DNA from: VAZQ01 sp963739175
GTDB taxonomy: Bacteria; Pseudomonadota; Alphaproteobacteria; Rhizobiales; Xanthobacteraceae
Length of the DNA stretch: 64,000 nucleotides
NCBI GenBank assembly: GCA_963739175.1
Contig: CAVTZH010000011.1
Coordinates: 124,001 to 188,000 of the forward strand
Direction of reading: 5' to 3'
Shown here: positions 1 through 7,859 of the stretch, in pieces
Position numbering within the stretch: position 1 is the stretch's first letter
How the letters are laid out: every line of letters begins with the position of its first letter
The notes under the pieces: generated by a model
Seen by the model: the letters and a program-made list of their open reading frames with translations, nothing else
The model's database searches: none
Told to the model about the DNA's origin: nothing
Made by a program: the position numbers and the translations under genes

Positions 1-337
1 AGAACACCCGATCGAGGTCGCCCGGCAGCAGCGCCGCCAGCCGCCGCGCCAGCGTCAGCGCCTGCTCGTGCACGAGCCCGCCGAACATCACATGCGGCAT
101 CGCCGCGAGCTGCCGCTCGACCGCGGCGCGGATGTGGGGGTGGTTGTAGCCATGGCAGGCGGTCCACCACGAGGCGATGCCGTCGATCAGCTCGCGGCCG
201 TCGGCAAGCACGATGCGGCAGCCCTCGGTGCGCACCACCGGCAGCGGCGGCCGCGCGGTCTTCATCTGCGCATAGGGCAGCCAGATGTGGTCGAGCCCGG
301 CCTCGTACCAGCCGGGCCGTGTGGGATCGCCCGTCAT
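1..337 (-). CDS. bioA: Adenosylmethionine-8-amino-7-oxononanoate aminotransferase, N-terminal part
   Basis: This is a partial gene that runs off the left edge, so only about 112 N-terminal residues are visible. The ATG is at 337 and the protein opens MTGDPTRPGWYEAGLDHIW. The stretch around LIDGIASWWTACHGYNHP is the conserved early region of BioA, the PLP enzyme that transaminates KAPA to DAPA with S-adenosylmethionine as amino donor in biotin synthesis. It is divergent from bioF and bioD, with a 76-base gap that should hold both promoters. I looked there for a BioR-type TTATCTATAA box and found none. Unlike its neighbours, the visible part has no frameshift. Confidence 0.85.
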   Translation of the reverse strand, partial: MTGDPTRPGWYEAGLDHIWLPYAQMKTARPPLPVVRTEGCRIVLADGRELIDGIASWWTACHGYNHPHIRAAVERQLAAMPHVMFGGLVHEQALTLARRLAALLPGDLDRVF

Positions 338-413
338 TCAATCGTCCGTTCAGCTTCCATTCCGTCGTGTTAAACGCCATTTTGCCCGTAGAGCCAACAA
401 CGGTCATCCTGGA

Positions 414-1576
414 ATGCGGTCACTCGAAGACTTCGCGGCGACGAAACTCGGCGAGCTCGAGCGCGCGAGCCTCCATCGCGCGCTGGCCGAGACCGATCGG
501 CTTGACGGCATCTGGGTCGAGCGCAACGGCCGGCGCCTCCTCTCGTTCTGCTGCAACGACTACCTCGGCGCTGACGCCACCACCCGGCCGTCAAAGCGGC
601 GGCCGTCGCGGCGATCGAGCGCTATGGCGTCGGCAGCGGCGCCTCGCGCCTGGTGACCGGCAATCATCCCCTGTTCGGCGAGCTCGAACGGCGCCTCGCC
701 CGCCTCAAGGGCACCGAGGCGGCCTGCGTGTTCGGCTCCGGCTATCTCGCCAACAGCCGGCATCATTCCGGCGCTGGTCGGCCGCGACGACCTCGTGCTG
801 ATCGACGAGCTGGCGCATGCCTGCCTGTGGGCGGGCGCGCGGCTCTCGCGCGCCACCGTGCTGCCGTTCCGGCATTCCGACATGGCGCATGTCGAGGCGC
901 TGCTCGCCGAGCACCGCGGCCGGCATCCGCCGCGCGCTGATCGCGACCGATGGCGTGTTCTCCATGGACGGCGACCTTGCGCCGCTGCCGGAGCTTGTCT
1001 GCGCTCGCGCACACGTTACGACGCCTGGCTGATGACCGACGACGCCCACGGCATCGGCGTGGTCGGCGATGGCCGCGGCTCAACCTTCGCGCACGGCGCC
1101 GACGTCGATGTGCCGTTGCAGATGGGCACGCTGTCGAAGGCGATCGGCGGCTACGGCGGCTATCTGTGCGCCTCCGCCGCGGTGATCGATCTGATCCACA
1201 ACCGCGCGCGCACGTTCGTCTATTCGACCGGCCTGCCGCCCGCCTCGGTGGCCGCCGCGATCGCGGCGCTCGACCTGATCGAGCGCGATCCCGCCTACGC
1301 GGCGCTGCCGCTGGCCAAAGCGCGCACTTTCACGCGCCTGCTCAATCTGCCGCAAGCCGCCAGCCCGATCGTGCCGCTGGTGATCGGCGAAGCGGAGGCC
1401 GCGCTCAAGGCATCGCAAGCTTCTGGAAGCGGAAGGCTTCCTGGTGATCGCCATCCGGCCGCCGACGGTGCCCGACCGGCACCGCGCGGCTGCGCTTCAC
1501 CTTTTCTGCCGCCCATCCCGACGCCGAGATCGAGCGCCTTGCCGCGATCGTGCGCCGGCGCATCCTGGAGCGCTGA
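414..1576 (+). pseudogene. bioF: 8-amino-7-oxononanoate synthase, multiply frameshifted
   Basis: BioF joins pimeloyl thioester and L-alanine to make KAPA, a PLP-dependent biotin step. Reading across frames from the ATG at 414 rebuilds a protein of about 385 residues, the normal BioF length. It includes the SFCCNDYLG N-terminal motif, the YGVGSGASRLVTG segment, DGVFSMDGD, the TDDAHGIGVVG segment and the PLP-lysine region TLSKAIGGYGGY. The reading frame shifts near 577 (one base missing), 757, 921, 1000, 1016 (one base extra each), 1415 and 1471. It ends four bases before bioD. Seven lesions in 1.16 kb could be true decay or poor consensus; later genes that must work also carry indels, at far lower density. 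Confidence 0.8.
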
Positions 1577-1579
1577 GCC

Positions 1580-2257
1580 GTGGCCGGCGTCTTCGTCACC
1601 GGCACCGGCACCGATGTCGGCAAGACCTTTGTCACTGCCGCGCTGGTGCGACATCTGCGAAGCGCCGGTAAGAACGTCGACGCCTATCAAGCCGGTGGTC
1701 AGCGGCTTCGATCCCGCGAATGCCGCTGCGAGCGATCCCGGCGTTCTGCTCGCGGCGCTCGGTCGCGCCACAACAGACGACGAGATCGCGCGCATCGCGC
1801 CCTGGCGGTTTGCCGCGCCGTTGTCGCCCGACCTCGCCGCAAAGGCCGAAGGCCGCGTCGCTCGATTTCAAGGCGCTCGTGGATTTCTCGCGCGATGCCG
1901 CTTACGGACGCGGCACGATCTTCATCGAGGGCGTCGGCGGAGTCATGGTGCCCCTCGACCAGACCCATACCGTGCTCGACTGGATGTCTGCGCTGCGTAT
2001 CCCGGTGCTGCTGGTCGCCGGCAGCTATCTCGGCACCATCAGCCACACGCTGACGGCGCTGCACGTGCTGGCGCAACGCAATCTCGATATCGCCGGGGTG
2101 GTGGTGAGCGAAAGCACCGCGTCGGGCGCACAGCCTTGACGATACCGTCGCGACCATTGCCCGGTTCGCCGTGCCGATCGACGTGATCGGGCTGCCACGG
2201 CTGTCGTCCGGAACGGCAGACCGGTCAGTGCTAAGCCGGATCGAGCGGCTTTTTTGA
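1580..2257 (+). pseudogene. bioD: ATP-dependent dethiobiotin synthetase, frameshifted
   Basis: BioD closes the ureido ring of dethiobiotin from DAPA, CO2 and ATP. A GTG start at 1580 follows the bioF stop by three bases, so the two were one operon. The P-loop GTGTDVGKTFVTAAL sits at residues 8-22, the KPVVSG substrate-lysine segment follows, and IEGVGGVMVPL lies mid-protein. The frame is broken by one extra base near 1688, 1857 and 2134. With these removed the product is about 224 residues, a normal length, ending at TGA 2255-2257. Whether the gene works depends on whether the indels are real. Confidence 0.78.
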
Positions 2258-2357
2258 CTGCCGCGCCGGCGTTTTTATTTGCACCGTCGCGGATTCCATG
2301 GATAGATTTGGCTTTAGGGGGGCCCAAACGGTTGATCGAACTGTCATTGTTCTTGTT

Positions 2358-3359
2358 ATGAAACGGGATGTCATGGGCTCTTATCGCCGCTTATTTCAAT
2401 CAGTCTGCTTCTGCCTTGCTGCATTTGCCTCCCAGACGGTGTTGGCGCAGACGCCGACCCCAACCCCAACCCTCCAGGGGCTCAGGGGCATTCAGATCGA
2501 GTACAAGGAGCCGGTCAACGCCGAACATCGGCCCGTCTATGAGCGGCTGAAGCGCCGCATGGTCCTGGAGGAATACAAAGAGTTTATGTCGCCGTTGAAG
2601 TTCACGCGCGCCCTTCACGTCTCCCTGTCGGGCTGCAACGGCGTGGTCAACGCGTTCTATCAGTCTGGCGACCGTCGGATCACGTATTGCTACGAATACA
2701 TCGTCCATATGCAACGGCGGATCGCGGAAGCCGATATGCTCCCCGGCTTCCGCCGGGAAGACGCGGTGGTCGGGGAGTTCGTCAACACCATGCTCCACGA
2801 GACCGGCCATGCTCTGTTCGACATGTTCGATATCCCGGTCTTCGGCCGTGAGGAGGATGCGGCGGACGCCGTCGCCTCTTTTGTTGCACTTCGTGTCGGA
2901 TCGACGACCGCGCGCCGTATCTTGACCGGAACAGCGTTCGCCTGGCGGGCCTCGGATCTTTGGCGGCAGAAAAACCGCAACTCTCCCCGTAGCTTCACGG
3001 ATTATGCCGACGAGCACGGTACCGAGAGTCAGCGGTTCTTCAACACGTTATGCATAGCGCTCGGAAGCGATACGGTTGAGCGCACCACTGTGTTCTCCGA
3101 TTTCGTTGCGCTGCTACCCGAAGGCCGCCGCGTCCGTTGCGGAAGGGAGTATCTCCACGTCAAGAAGGCGTTCACGCGCTATGTGTTGCCGCACGTGGAT
3201 CTGGATCTCATGAAAAAAGTGCAAGCGAGGGAGTGGATCAGGAGTGAAGATGGATCGGAAGCCACGCCGCCTGGCCCGCTCGGGCCGACGGGGCCGGCGG
3301 GCCCGACCCCCGGTCCCAACAACCCTCGCCCTCCGACTTTCGGCCCTACGCCCCGTTGA
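2358..3359 (+). CDS. Exported DUF4344-type putative metallopeptidase
   Basis: A 333-residue secreted protein. I place the start at ATG 2358 because it gives a signal peptide (MKRDVMGSYRRLF, a hydrophobic core, then VLAQ); an ATG at 2373 would also do. A Thr-Pro linker follows. The mature part has the zinc-protease motif HETGH at about 147-151 and a downstream glutamate-rich EEDAAD, the arrangement of the DUF4344 putative metallopeptidases. The C-terminus is Pro/Gly rich. No substrate is known for the family. It precedes two Gly/Pro-rich exported proteins in the same direction with a 94-base gap and could be co-expressed with them; that link is inference. Confidence 0.75.
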   Translation: MKRDVMGSYRRLFQSVCFCLAAFASQTVLAQTPTPTPTLQGLRGIQIEYKEPVNAEHRPVYERLKRRMVLEEYKEFMSPLKFTRALHVSLSGCNGVVNAFYQSGDRRITYCYEYIVHMQRRIAEADMLPGFRREDAVVGEFVNTMLHETGHALFDMFDIPVFGREEDAADAVASFVALRVGSTTARRILTGTAFAWRASDLWRQKNRNSPRSFTDYADEHGTESQRFFNTLCIALGSDTVERTTVFSDFVALLPEGRRVRCGREYLHVKKAFTRYVLPHVDLDLMKKVQAREWIRSEDGSEATPPGPLGPTGPAGPTPGPNNPRPPTFGPTPR

Positions 3360-3453
3360 CGACGGAGCCCTCCGCAGGCCACCGTTATGGAGCTTGGTTG
3401 CCAGGAATGTGCTTACATCCGGATCACTTGATCGCCCTTCAGGGAAATTTGTG

Positions 3454-4014
3454 ATGCTTGGTTCAAAACGAGTCAGCTTCTGCGTGTCCCTCTTCGCATG
3501 TGTGCTCAGTGCGGTGCTGATGGGTGCCGCCATAGCACAATCGCCCGGTCAGGGTCCCGGCCCTGGCGGGCCAGGTGGTGGCGGCCCGGGTGGGCCTGGT
3601 GGCGGACCCGGTGGCGGCCCTGGTGGCGGCCCTGGGGGACCCGGTGGCGGCACACCGTCACCGACATTCACCTACAATATTTGCAACAAGGCGAACCACG
3701 GCGTGGCTTTTGTCGCCACCGTATCGGTCGTCGGCCAGCAATTCCGGGCTCAGGGGTGGACCCAAGTTCCCCCGGGTCAATGCATGGCGCTCGGTCCGTT
3801 TCAACGCCCCAACGTGTGGTGGCATGCCAGATCGCCAGGCGGCGCCGTATGGGGCAACAGCGACGTCGATCTGTGCGTGAACCTCAACGGTGCGTTCGAT
3901 TTCTCATGGGACGGCTCCAATCGCGCATGCGGACAAGGCGAGACCGGAGTGGGGTTCGACAAGGTTGAGGTCAAGCCGAACCAAAACTCGTTTACAATGA
4001 ACCTGAATCCGTAG
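3454..4014 (+). CDS. Exported DUF1036-like protein with Gly/Pro repeat (copy 1)
   Basis: A 186-residue protein with a signal peptide ending near AIAQ (residue 29). A collagen-like low-complexity stretch of GGP/GGGP repeats covers about residues 30-67. A C-terminal domain starting TFTYNICNKA resembles DUF1036, a cysteine-bearing domain found in small alphaproteobacterial envelope proteins. Conserved features include VVGQQFRAQGW, the FQRPNVWWHA tryptophan cluster and four cysteines. The ATG at 3454 is chosen because it starts the signal peptide; the frame is open further upstream but that part is not protein-like. The next gene is a clear paralog. Function unknown; a secreted or surface role is inferred. 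Confidence 0.72.
   Translation: MLGSKRVSFCVSLFACVLSAVLMGAAIAQSPGQGPGPGGPGGGGPGGPGGGPGGGPGGGPGGPGGGTPSPTFTYNICNKANHGVAFVATVSVVGQQFRAQGWTQVPPGQCMALGPFQRPNVWWHARSPGGAVWGNSDVDLCVNLNGAFDFSWDGSNRACGQGETGVGFDKVEVKPNQNSFTMNLNP
3550..3651 (+). repeat. Gly/Pro-coding DNA repeat in first DUF1036 gene
   Basis: An imperfect GC-rich array with units like CCTGGTGGCGGC encodes runs of GGP and GGGP. Such arrays vary in length by slippage, and assemblies often miscount units. Confidence 0.7.
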
Positions 4015-4118
4015 CCTCTCGAGCGCGATCAGGCTCGCCCAGGTGACCGCCACATGGCTTGTCAATCCGACAAAACAAACTCAATATTCGTGTTGCTGCC
4101 CTAGCTCACAGGTGACTT

Positions 4119-4733
4119 ATGAAGTCCAGTTGGTGTCGATTGAAGTTGGGTGCGTCGCTGTGCGTGACTCTGCTTAGTGTAGCACTTGTCGGCGCAGCCC
4201 TTGCGCAACCGCCCAAGCCAGGCGGGGGTGGTGGTGGCCCTGGTGGCGGTGGTCCCGGCGGCGGCCCTGGTGGCGGTGGTCCCGGCGGCGGTCCTGGTGG
4301 CGGTGGTCCTGGTGGCGGTGGTCCTGGTGGTGGCGGCCCTGGTGGCGGGAGCCCCGGTGGCGGCACGCCTTCACCGACGTTTACTTATCAAATCTGCAAC
4401 AAGGCGAATGATGGCACGGTCTTTGTCGCGACCGTATCGGTCGTCGGGCAGCAGCAATTCCGCGCGCAAGGGTGGACGCAGGTTGCGCAGGGCCAATGTG
4501 TGTCGCTCGGTCCGTTCCAGCGCCCGTTTGTCTGGTGGCACGCGAGGGCGTCAAATGGCGCCATCTGGGGCGCAAAACCCGATTTGGAATTATGCGTGAA
4601 CCTCAATGGGGGGTTCGACTACACGTGGGACGGCGGGGCGCGCAATTGCGGGCAAGGTGAAACCCCCGTGAACTTCAACAAGGCCGAAATCGAGCCGAAG
4701 TTCAACCAGGCAGGCACGAATTTAACCCCCTAG
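4119..4733 (+). CDS. Exported DUF1036-like protein with Gly/Pro repeat (copy 2)
   Basis: A 204-residue tandem paralog of the gene ending at 4014. Its signal peptide ends near AALAQ (residue 30), a longer GGP/GGGGP repeat covers about 33-83, and the same C-terminal domain follows (TFTYQICNKA, VVGQQQFRAQGW, FQRPFVWWHA, four matching cysteines). The C-terminal domains are close in sequence while repeat lengths differ, as expected after tandem duplication followed by repeat slippage. A strong hairpin terminator lies directly downstream. Function is unknown. Confidence 0.72.
   Translation: MKSSWCRLKLGASLCVTLLSVALVGAALAQPPKPGGGGGGPGGGGPGGGPGGGGPGGGPGGGGPGGGGPGGGGPGGGSPGGGTPSPTFTYQICNKANDGTVFVATVSVVGQQQFRAQGWTQVAQGQCVSLGPFQRPFVWWHARASNGAIWGAKPDLELCVNLNGGFDYTWDGGARNCGQGETPVNFNKAEIEPKFNQAGTNLTP
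4222..4366 (+). repeat. Gly/Pro-coding DNA repeat in second DUF1036 gene
   Basis: About 145 bases of GGTGGCGGTGGTCC-like units, longer than the repeat in the upstream paralog, coding only Gly, Pro and one Ser. Confidence 0.7.
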
Positions 4734-4749
4734 CGCCGGACATACAAAA

Positions 4750-4790
4750 GAACGCGGGCCGTCCAAGCGAAGACGGCCCGCGTTCGTTTA
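4750..4790. terminator. Strong hairpin terminator
   Basis: A perfect 14-bp stem (4750-4763 with 4772-4785, GAACGCGGGCCGTC arm) with an 8-base loop, followed by GTTTATTA. It lies between the converging DUF1036 gene and the small minus-strand gene and could serve both strands. Confidence 0.85.
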
Positions 4791-4820
4791 TTAGTGGCAC
4801 CACGGCGCGTTTACGAGACA

Positions 4821-4867
4821 CGCCGCAAGGAGTGCCGGTTATTCGCGCCGCAAGGAGCGCCGGATAT
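4821..4867. repeat. Two-copy direct repeat across a gene's 3' end
   Basis: The unit CGCCGCAAGGAGYGCCGGWTAT occurs at 4821-4842 and 4846-4867, a 25-base period with two mismatches. The right copy lies inside the end of the minus-strand gene that stops at 4839, and the left copy lies mostly past that stop, so the duplication may have added or moved the stop. Confidence 0.6.
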
Positions 4868-5123
4868 CAGCACCCTGGGCCGGGCTATTGGATGAGAAAC
4901 TGGCAGTGCCTCTGGTCGGGCCGCTCGGCTGCGGGAGCATGCCGGCTGCCGGGCGGGCGCTCTCCAGGGTGGGCACTTTGTCGGGTATGGCTATCCTGGC
5001 CGCTGTATCGGTCTCAGCGCCGACTCTTGCCGACCGACTCGAGCTGTCGCTCTGCGCAAAGGATGCGGAGGCGAACGAAGCAACGCCGATCAGGGCCGAC
5101 GCTGCAAGGACACCGAGTTTCAT
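4839..5123 (-). CDS. Small exported protein of unknown function
   Basis: A 94-residue protein with a clear signal peptide: MKLGVLAASALIGVASFASASFAQ, cut after about residue 24. The mature part is Ser/Arg/Pro rich without cysteines or a recognisable domain. The start at 5123 is supported by a GGGAG ribosome-binding site about seven bases upstream. It converges on the DUF1036 genes across the terminator at 4750. I do not recognise the family. Opposite-strand frames here lack a signal peptide and a ribosome-binding site, so this strand is preferred. Confidence 0.6.
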   Translation of the reverse strand: MKLGVLAASALIGVASFASASFAQSDSSSRSARVGAETDTAARIAIPDKVPTLESARPAAGMLPQPSGPTRGTASFSSNSPAQGADIRRSLRRE

Positions 5124-5220
5124 TCAAAACTCCCTTGGGTTATGAACCGGACCGGTGAGCCCGGATTGTGTCGCACTTGCGGCACAAGCGCCGCCTTACC
5201 GAAACTTAAGGTACGCGCCG

Positions 5221-6198
5221 TCAGGGGACAAGCACCGTCGACCCCGTGGTCTTGCGGGATTCGAGGTCCTCGTGCGCCTTGCGGACGTCCTTGAGCGCGT
5301 AGGTCTGGTTGACCGGGATCTTCACCTTGCCGCTGCCCACCACGCTGAACAGGTTGTTGGCGATCGACAGCAGGTCCTCGCGCTTGGCGGCATAGGTGTT
5401 GAGCGTCGGCCGCGTGCAGAACAGCGAGCCCTTGGCCTGCAGCAGGTTGATGTTGAAGGCCTCGATCGAGCCCGACGCATTGCCGAAGCTCGCGAACATG
5501 CCGAGCGGCTTGATGCAGTCGAGCGATGCCGGAAACGTCGCCTTGCCGACGCCGTCGTAGACCACCTCGCACAGCTTGCCGCCGGTGATTTCCTTTACTT
5601 TGGTCGGGAAGTCCTCCTCGCGATAGAGGATGGTGTGGTGACAGCCATTGGCCTTGGCGAGCGCCGCCTTGTCCGTCGAACCGACGGTGCCGATCACATT
5701 GGCGCCGAGATAGTTCGCCCATTGGCAAGCGATGAGGCCGATGCCGCCGGCGGCGGCATGGATGAGCACGTTCATGCCCTTCTGCACCTTGAACGTCCGG
5801 TGCATCAAATACTCGACCGTCATGCCCTTGAGCATCATCCCGGCGGCCTGCTCGTAGCTGATATTGTCCGGCAGTTTGACCAGGCGCTCGGCGGGCATGA
5901 TGCGCTCGGCGGCATAGCTCCCGAGCGCCGAGGTGTAGCCGACGCGGTCGCCGACCTTGACCTCGGTCACGCCGGGGCCGACGGCGACCACCTCGCCCGC
6001 CCCTTCGTTACCGCTGATGAACGGCAGCCCGCCGGCGGCCGGATAGAGCCCGGAGCGGAAATAGGTGTCGATGTAGTTGAGACCGCAGGCGTGGTTCCTG
6101 ATGCGCGCCTGCCCGGGCCCGGGGGCCGCCACCTGGACGTCCTCGTAGGTCAGTACCTCGGGCCCGCCATGTTTGTGTACGCGCACTGCTGCGACCAT
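5221..6198 (-). CDS. NADPH:quinone oxidoreductase family protein
   Basis: A 325-residue zinc-free medium-chain dehydrogenase/reductase of the quinone oxidoreductase (QOR) type, expected to transfer electrons from NADPH to quinones or related enones in the cytosol. The N-terminal GroES-like part carries the family's NYIDTYFRSGLY segment. The nucleotide-binding part has the QOR signature VLIHAAAGGIGLIACQWA at about 147-164, with AAGGIG replacing the usual MDR glycine motif. No zinc-ligand cysteines are present. The length is typical. The gene is monocistronic, separated from terC upstream by about 110 bases. Confidence 0.88.
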   Translation of the reverse strand: MVAAVRVHKHGGPEVLTYEDVQVAAPGPGQARIRNHACGLNYIDTYFRSGLYPAAGGLPFISGNEGAGEVVAVGPGVTEVKVGDRVGYTSALGSYAAERIMPAERLVKLPDNISYEQAAGMMLKGMTVEYLMHRTFKVQKGMNVLIHAAAGGIGLIACQWANYLGANVIGTVGSTDKAALAKANGCHHTILYREEDFPTKVKEITGGKLCEVVYDGVGKATFPASLDCIKPLGMFASFGNASGSIEAFNINLLQAKGSLFCTRPTLNTYAAKREDLLSIANNLFSVVGSGKVKIPVNQTYALKDVRKAHEDLESRKTTGSTVLVP

Positions 6199-6309
6199 CG
6201 TCGATCCCCTTCAATTCCGTGGAATATGGGCTATGGGCGCGGAGCTGGCCGCGCGGGGGCGATCATAGGTGCGGATGGGCCGGGCGCAAGGACCTACCGG
6301 GGTCCCCCG

Positions 6310-7077
6310 CTACTCCCCCGCTTCCGGGCGGCCGCGCGAGCGCAGTGTCCGGCGCTTGCGGCGGTTGCGCCCGGCGATCACGTTGACGACCTCCACCGCG
6401 GCGGCAAAAGCCATCGCGAAGTAGATGTACCCGCGCGGGATGTGCACGTCGAAGCCATCCGCGACCAGCGCCATGCCGATCAGCACCAGGAAGGCGAGCG
6501 CCAGCATCTTGGTGGTCGGATGGTCGGCCACGAAACGCGAGACCGGGCCTGAGGCCGCATACATCACGATCATCGCGATCACCACGGCCGCGACCATGAT
6601 CTCGATGTCCTGCGCCATGCCGATGGCAGTGATGATGGAATCGAGCGAGAAGACGAGATCCACCAAGGCCAGTTGAGTGACGACCCACAGGAACGCCTTG
6701 CCTGCGACGGCATCATCGGTGCCGGTGGTATCGTCGTCACGTGCTTCGATCTCGGCGTGCATTTCGTGCACCGCTTTGGCGATGAGGAAGAGTCCTCCGC
6801 CGATGAGGATGATGTCGCGGCCCGATATTCCCATCCCGAAAATCGTGACGATCGGCGCGGTCAGCCGCATCATCCAGGTCAGGGTGAACAGCAGGACGAT
6901 GCGGAATACGAACGCCAGTGCGAGGCCGATCTGACGCGCGCGCTTGGCCTGCGCCGCCGGCAGCCGTGCGACCATGACCGAGATGAAGATGACGTTGTCG
7001 ATGCCGAGAACAATCTCGAGCACGCTGAGCGCAACCAGTGCCGCCCATGCATTCGGATCAAACAGCAGGTCGATCAT
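6310..7077 (-). CDS. TerC-family integral membrane protein
   Basis: A 255-residue membrane protein with about seven hydrophobic helices. It has the TerC-family acidic motifs inside membrane segments: LGIDNVIF at about 24-31 and VFSLDSI near 144, aspartates thought to bind metal ions. A charged Asp/Glu loop (EARDDDTTGTDD) separates the halves, and the C-terminus is strongly basic. Members are linked to metal-ion export (tellurite resistance, manganese). Its start overlaps the end of the upstream pcs gene by 20 bases, so the two are probably co-translated. Confidence 0.87.
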   Translation of the reverse strand: MIDLLFDPNAWAALVALSVLEIVLGIDNVIFISVMVARLPAAQAKRARQIGLALAFVFRIVLLFTLTWMMRLTAPIVTIFGMGISGRDIILIGGGLFLIAKAVHEMHAEIEARDDDTTGTDDAVAGKAFLWVVTQLALVDLVFSLDSIITAIGMAQDIEIMVAAVVIAMIVMYAASGPVSRFVADHPTTKMLALAFLVLIGMALVADGFDVHIPRGYIYFAMAFAAAVEVVNVIAGRNRRKRRTLRSRGRPEAGE

Positions 7078-7765
7078 TCGTCATCCATTGGTCGGCAAGG
7101 CCGACGGCGACAAAATACAGGCCGATAACGACAAGTCCGTAGGTGATCCAAGGGCCGGGATCGAGATCATAGAAGATTGCCGCTGCTGCCAGCATGCCCC
7201 AGAGCGGAAGTGCCGCAAGCGTCACCATGCGCAGACGCGTGACCCGGAACGGATGCAGGAATTTGAATGGCACGAAGGTCAATACCGCCAGAACAATGAT
7301 CGCCGCCGCCGCGAGCCACGGCGTCGGTTTGAGAAGAAACAAATAGAAGGCCACCGCGTTCCACAGCGCCGGGAAGCCGCGAAAATAGTTGTCTGAGGTC
7401 TTCATGTTGCGGTCGGCGAAATAGAGCGCGCTGGTGACCACGATCAGCAGCGCCGCCGGGATTGCCAGCCATGCTGGCAAGAGCCCGCTGGCCGCGATCG
7501 CGTAGGCCGGCACGAACACGTAAGTGACGAAATCGACCACCAGATCCAGCACGTCGCCCGACCAGCGCGGTAGCACCTCGGCGACGCGATATTTGCGCGC
7601 GAACGTGCCGTCGATGCCGTCGATGAAGAGCGCAGCACCCAGGCACCAGAACATCAGGGCCCAGCGCCGCTCGAACGCGGCTAGCAGCGCCAGGAACCCC
7701 AGCGCCACGCCGGCGGCGGTGAAAATGTGCACGGCAAACGCGCGGGCGGCGATTGACGACGGCAC
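7058..7765 (-). CDS. pcs: Phosphatidylcholine synthase
   Basis: A 235-residue membrane enzyme of the CDP-alcohol phosphatidyltransferase family that condenses CDP-diacylglycerol with choline, a phosphatidylcholine route typical of Rhizobiales. The motif is complete in the Pcs spacing: D52-G53, A56-R57, G70, D74 and D78. It has about eight membrane helices. The family normally draws on host- or soil-derived choline. It overlaps terC and is divergent from the UbiH-like gene. Confidence 0.87.
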   Translation of the reverse strand: MPSSIAARAFAVHIFTAAGVALGFLALLAAFERRWALMFWCLGAALFIDGIDGTFARKYRVAEVLPRWSGDVLDLVVDFVTYVFVPAYAIAASGLLPAWLAIPAALLIVVTSALYFADRNMKTSDNYFRGFPALWNAVAFYLFLLKPTPWLAAAAIIVLAVLTFVPFKFLHPFRVTRLRMVTLAALPLWGMLAAAAIFYDLDPGPWITYGLVVIGLYFVAVGLADQWMTNDRPAV

Positions 7766-7818
7766 TTTGGGGCTCCTTTTGCCACCCGGTACGGCTAGCT
7801 GCTATTCGAAGCGGGTGT

Positions 7819-7841
7819 TGGTGGCCAAATGTGGTGGCCAA
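7819..7841. repeat. Short direct repeat in a divergent promoter region
   Basis: TGGTGGCCAA occurs at 7819-7828 and again at 7832-7841, a 13-base period, in the 94-base gap between the divergent pcs and UbiH-like genes. It could be a tandem regulator site or chance. Confidence 0.35.
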
Positions 7842-7859
7842 GTCCGCGCCTGACGAGTT

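Noticed and set aside
338..413. BioR or BirA operator between bioA and bioF
   Set aside because: No TTATCTATAA-like or other clear palindrome is present in the gap.
3550..4366. CRISPR or minisatellite independent of genes
   Set aside because: The repeats stay in frame within two paralogous secreted proteins and encode Gly/Pro only.
5155..6552. Long plus-strand open frame (465 codons) opposite the quinone oxidoreductase
   Set aside because: It is the complement of a recognised gene with full domain motifs; composition is His/Arg/Val-rich shadow sequence with no domain or start signal.
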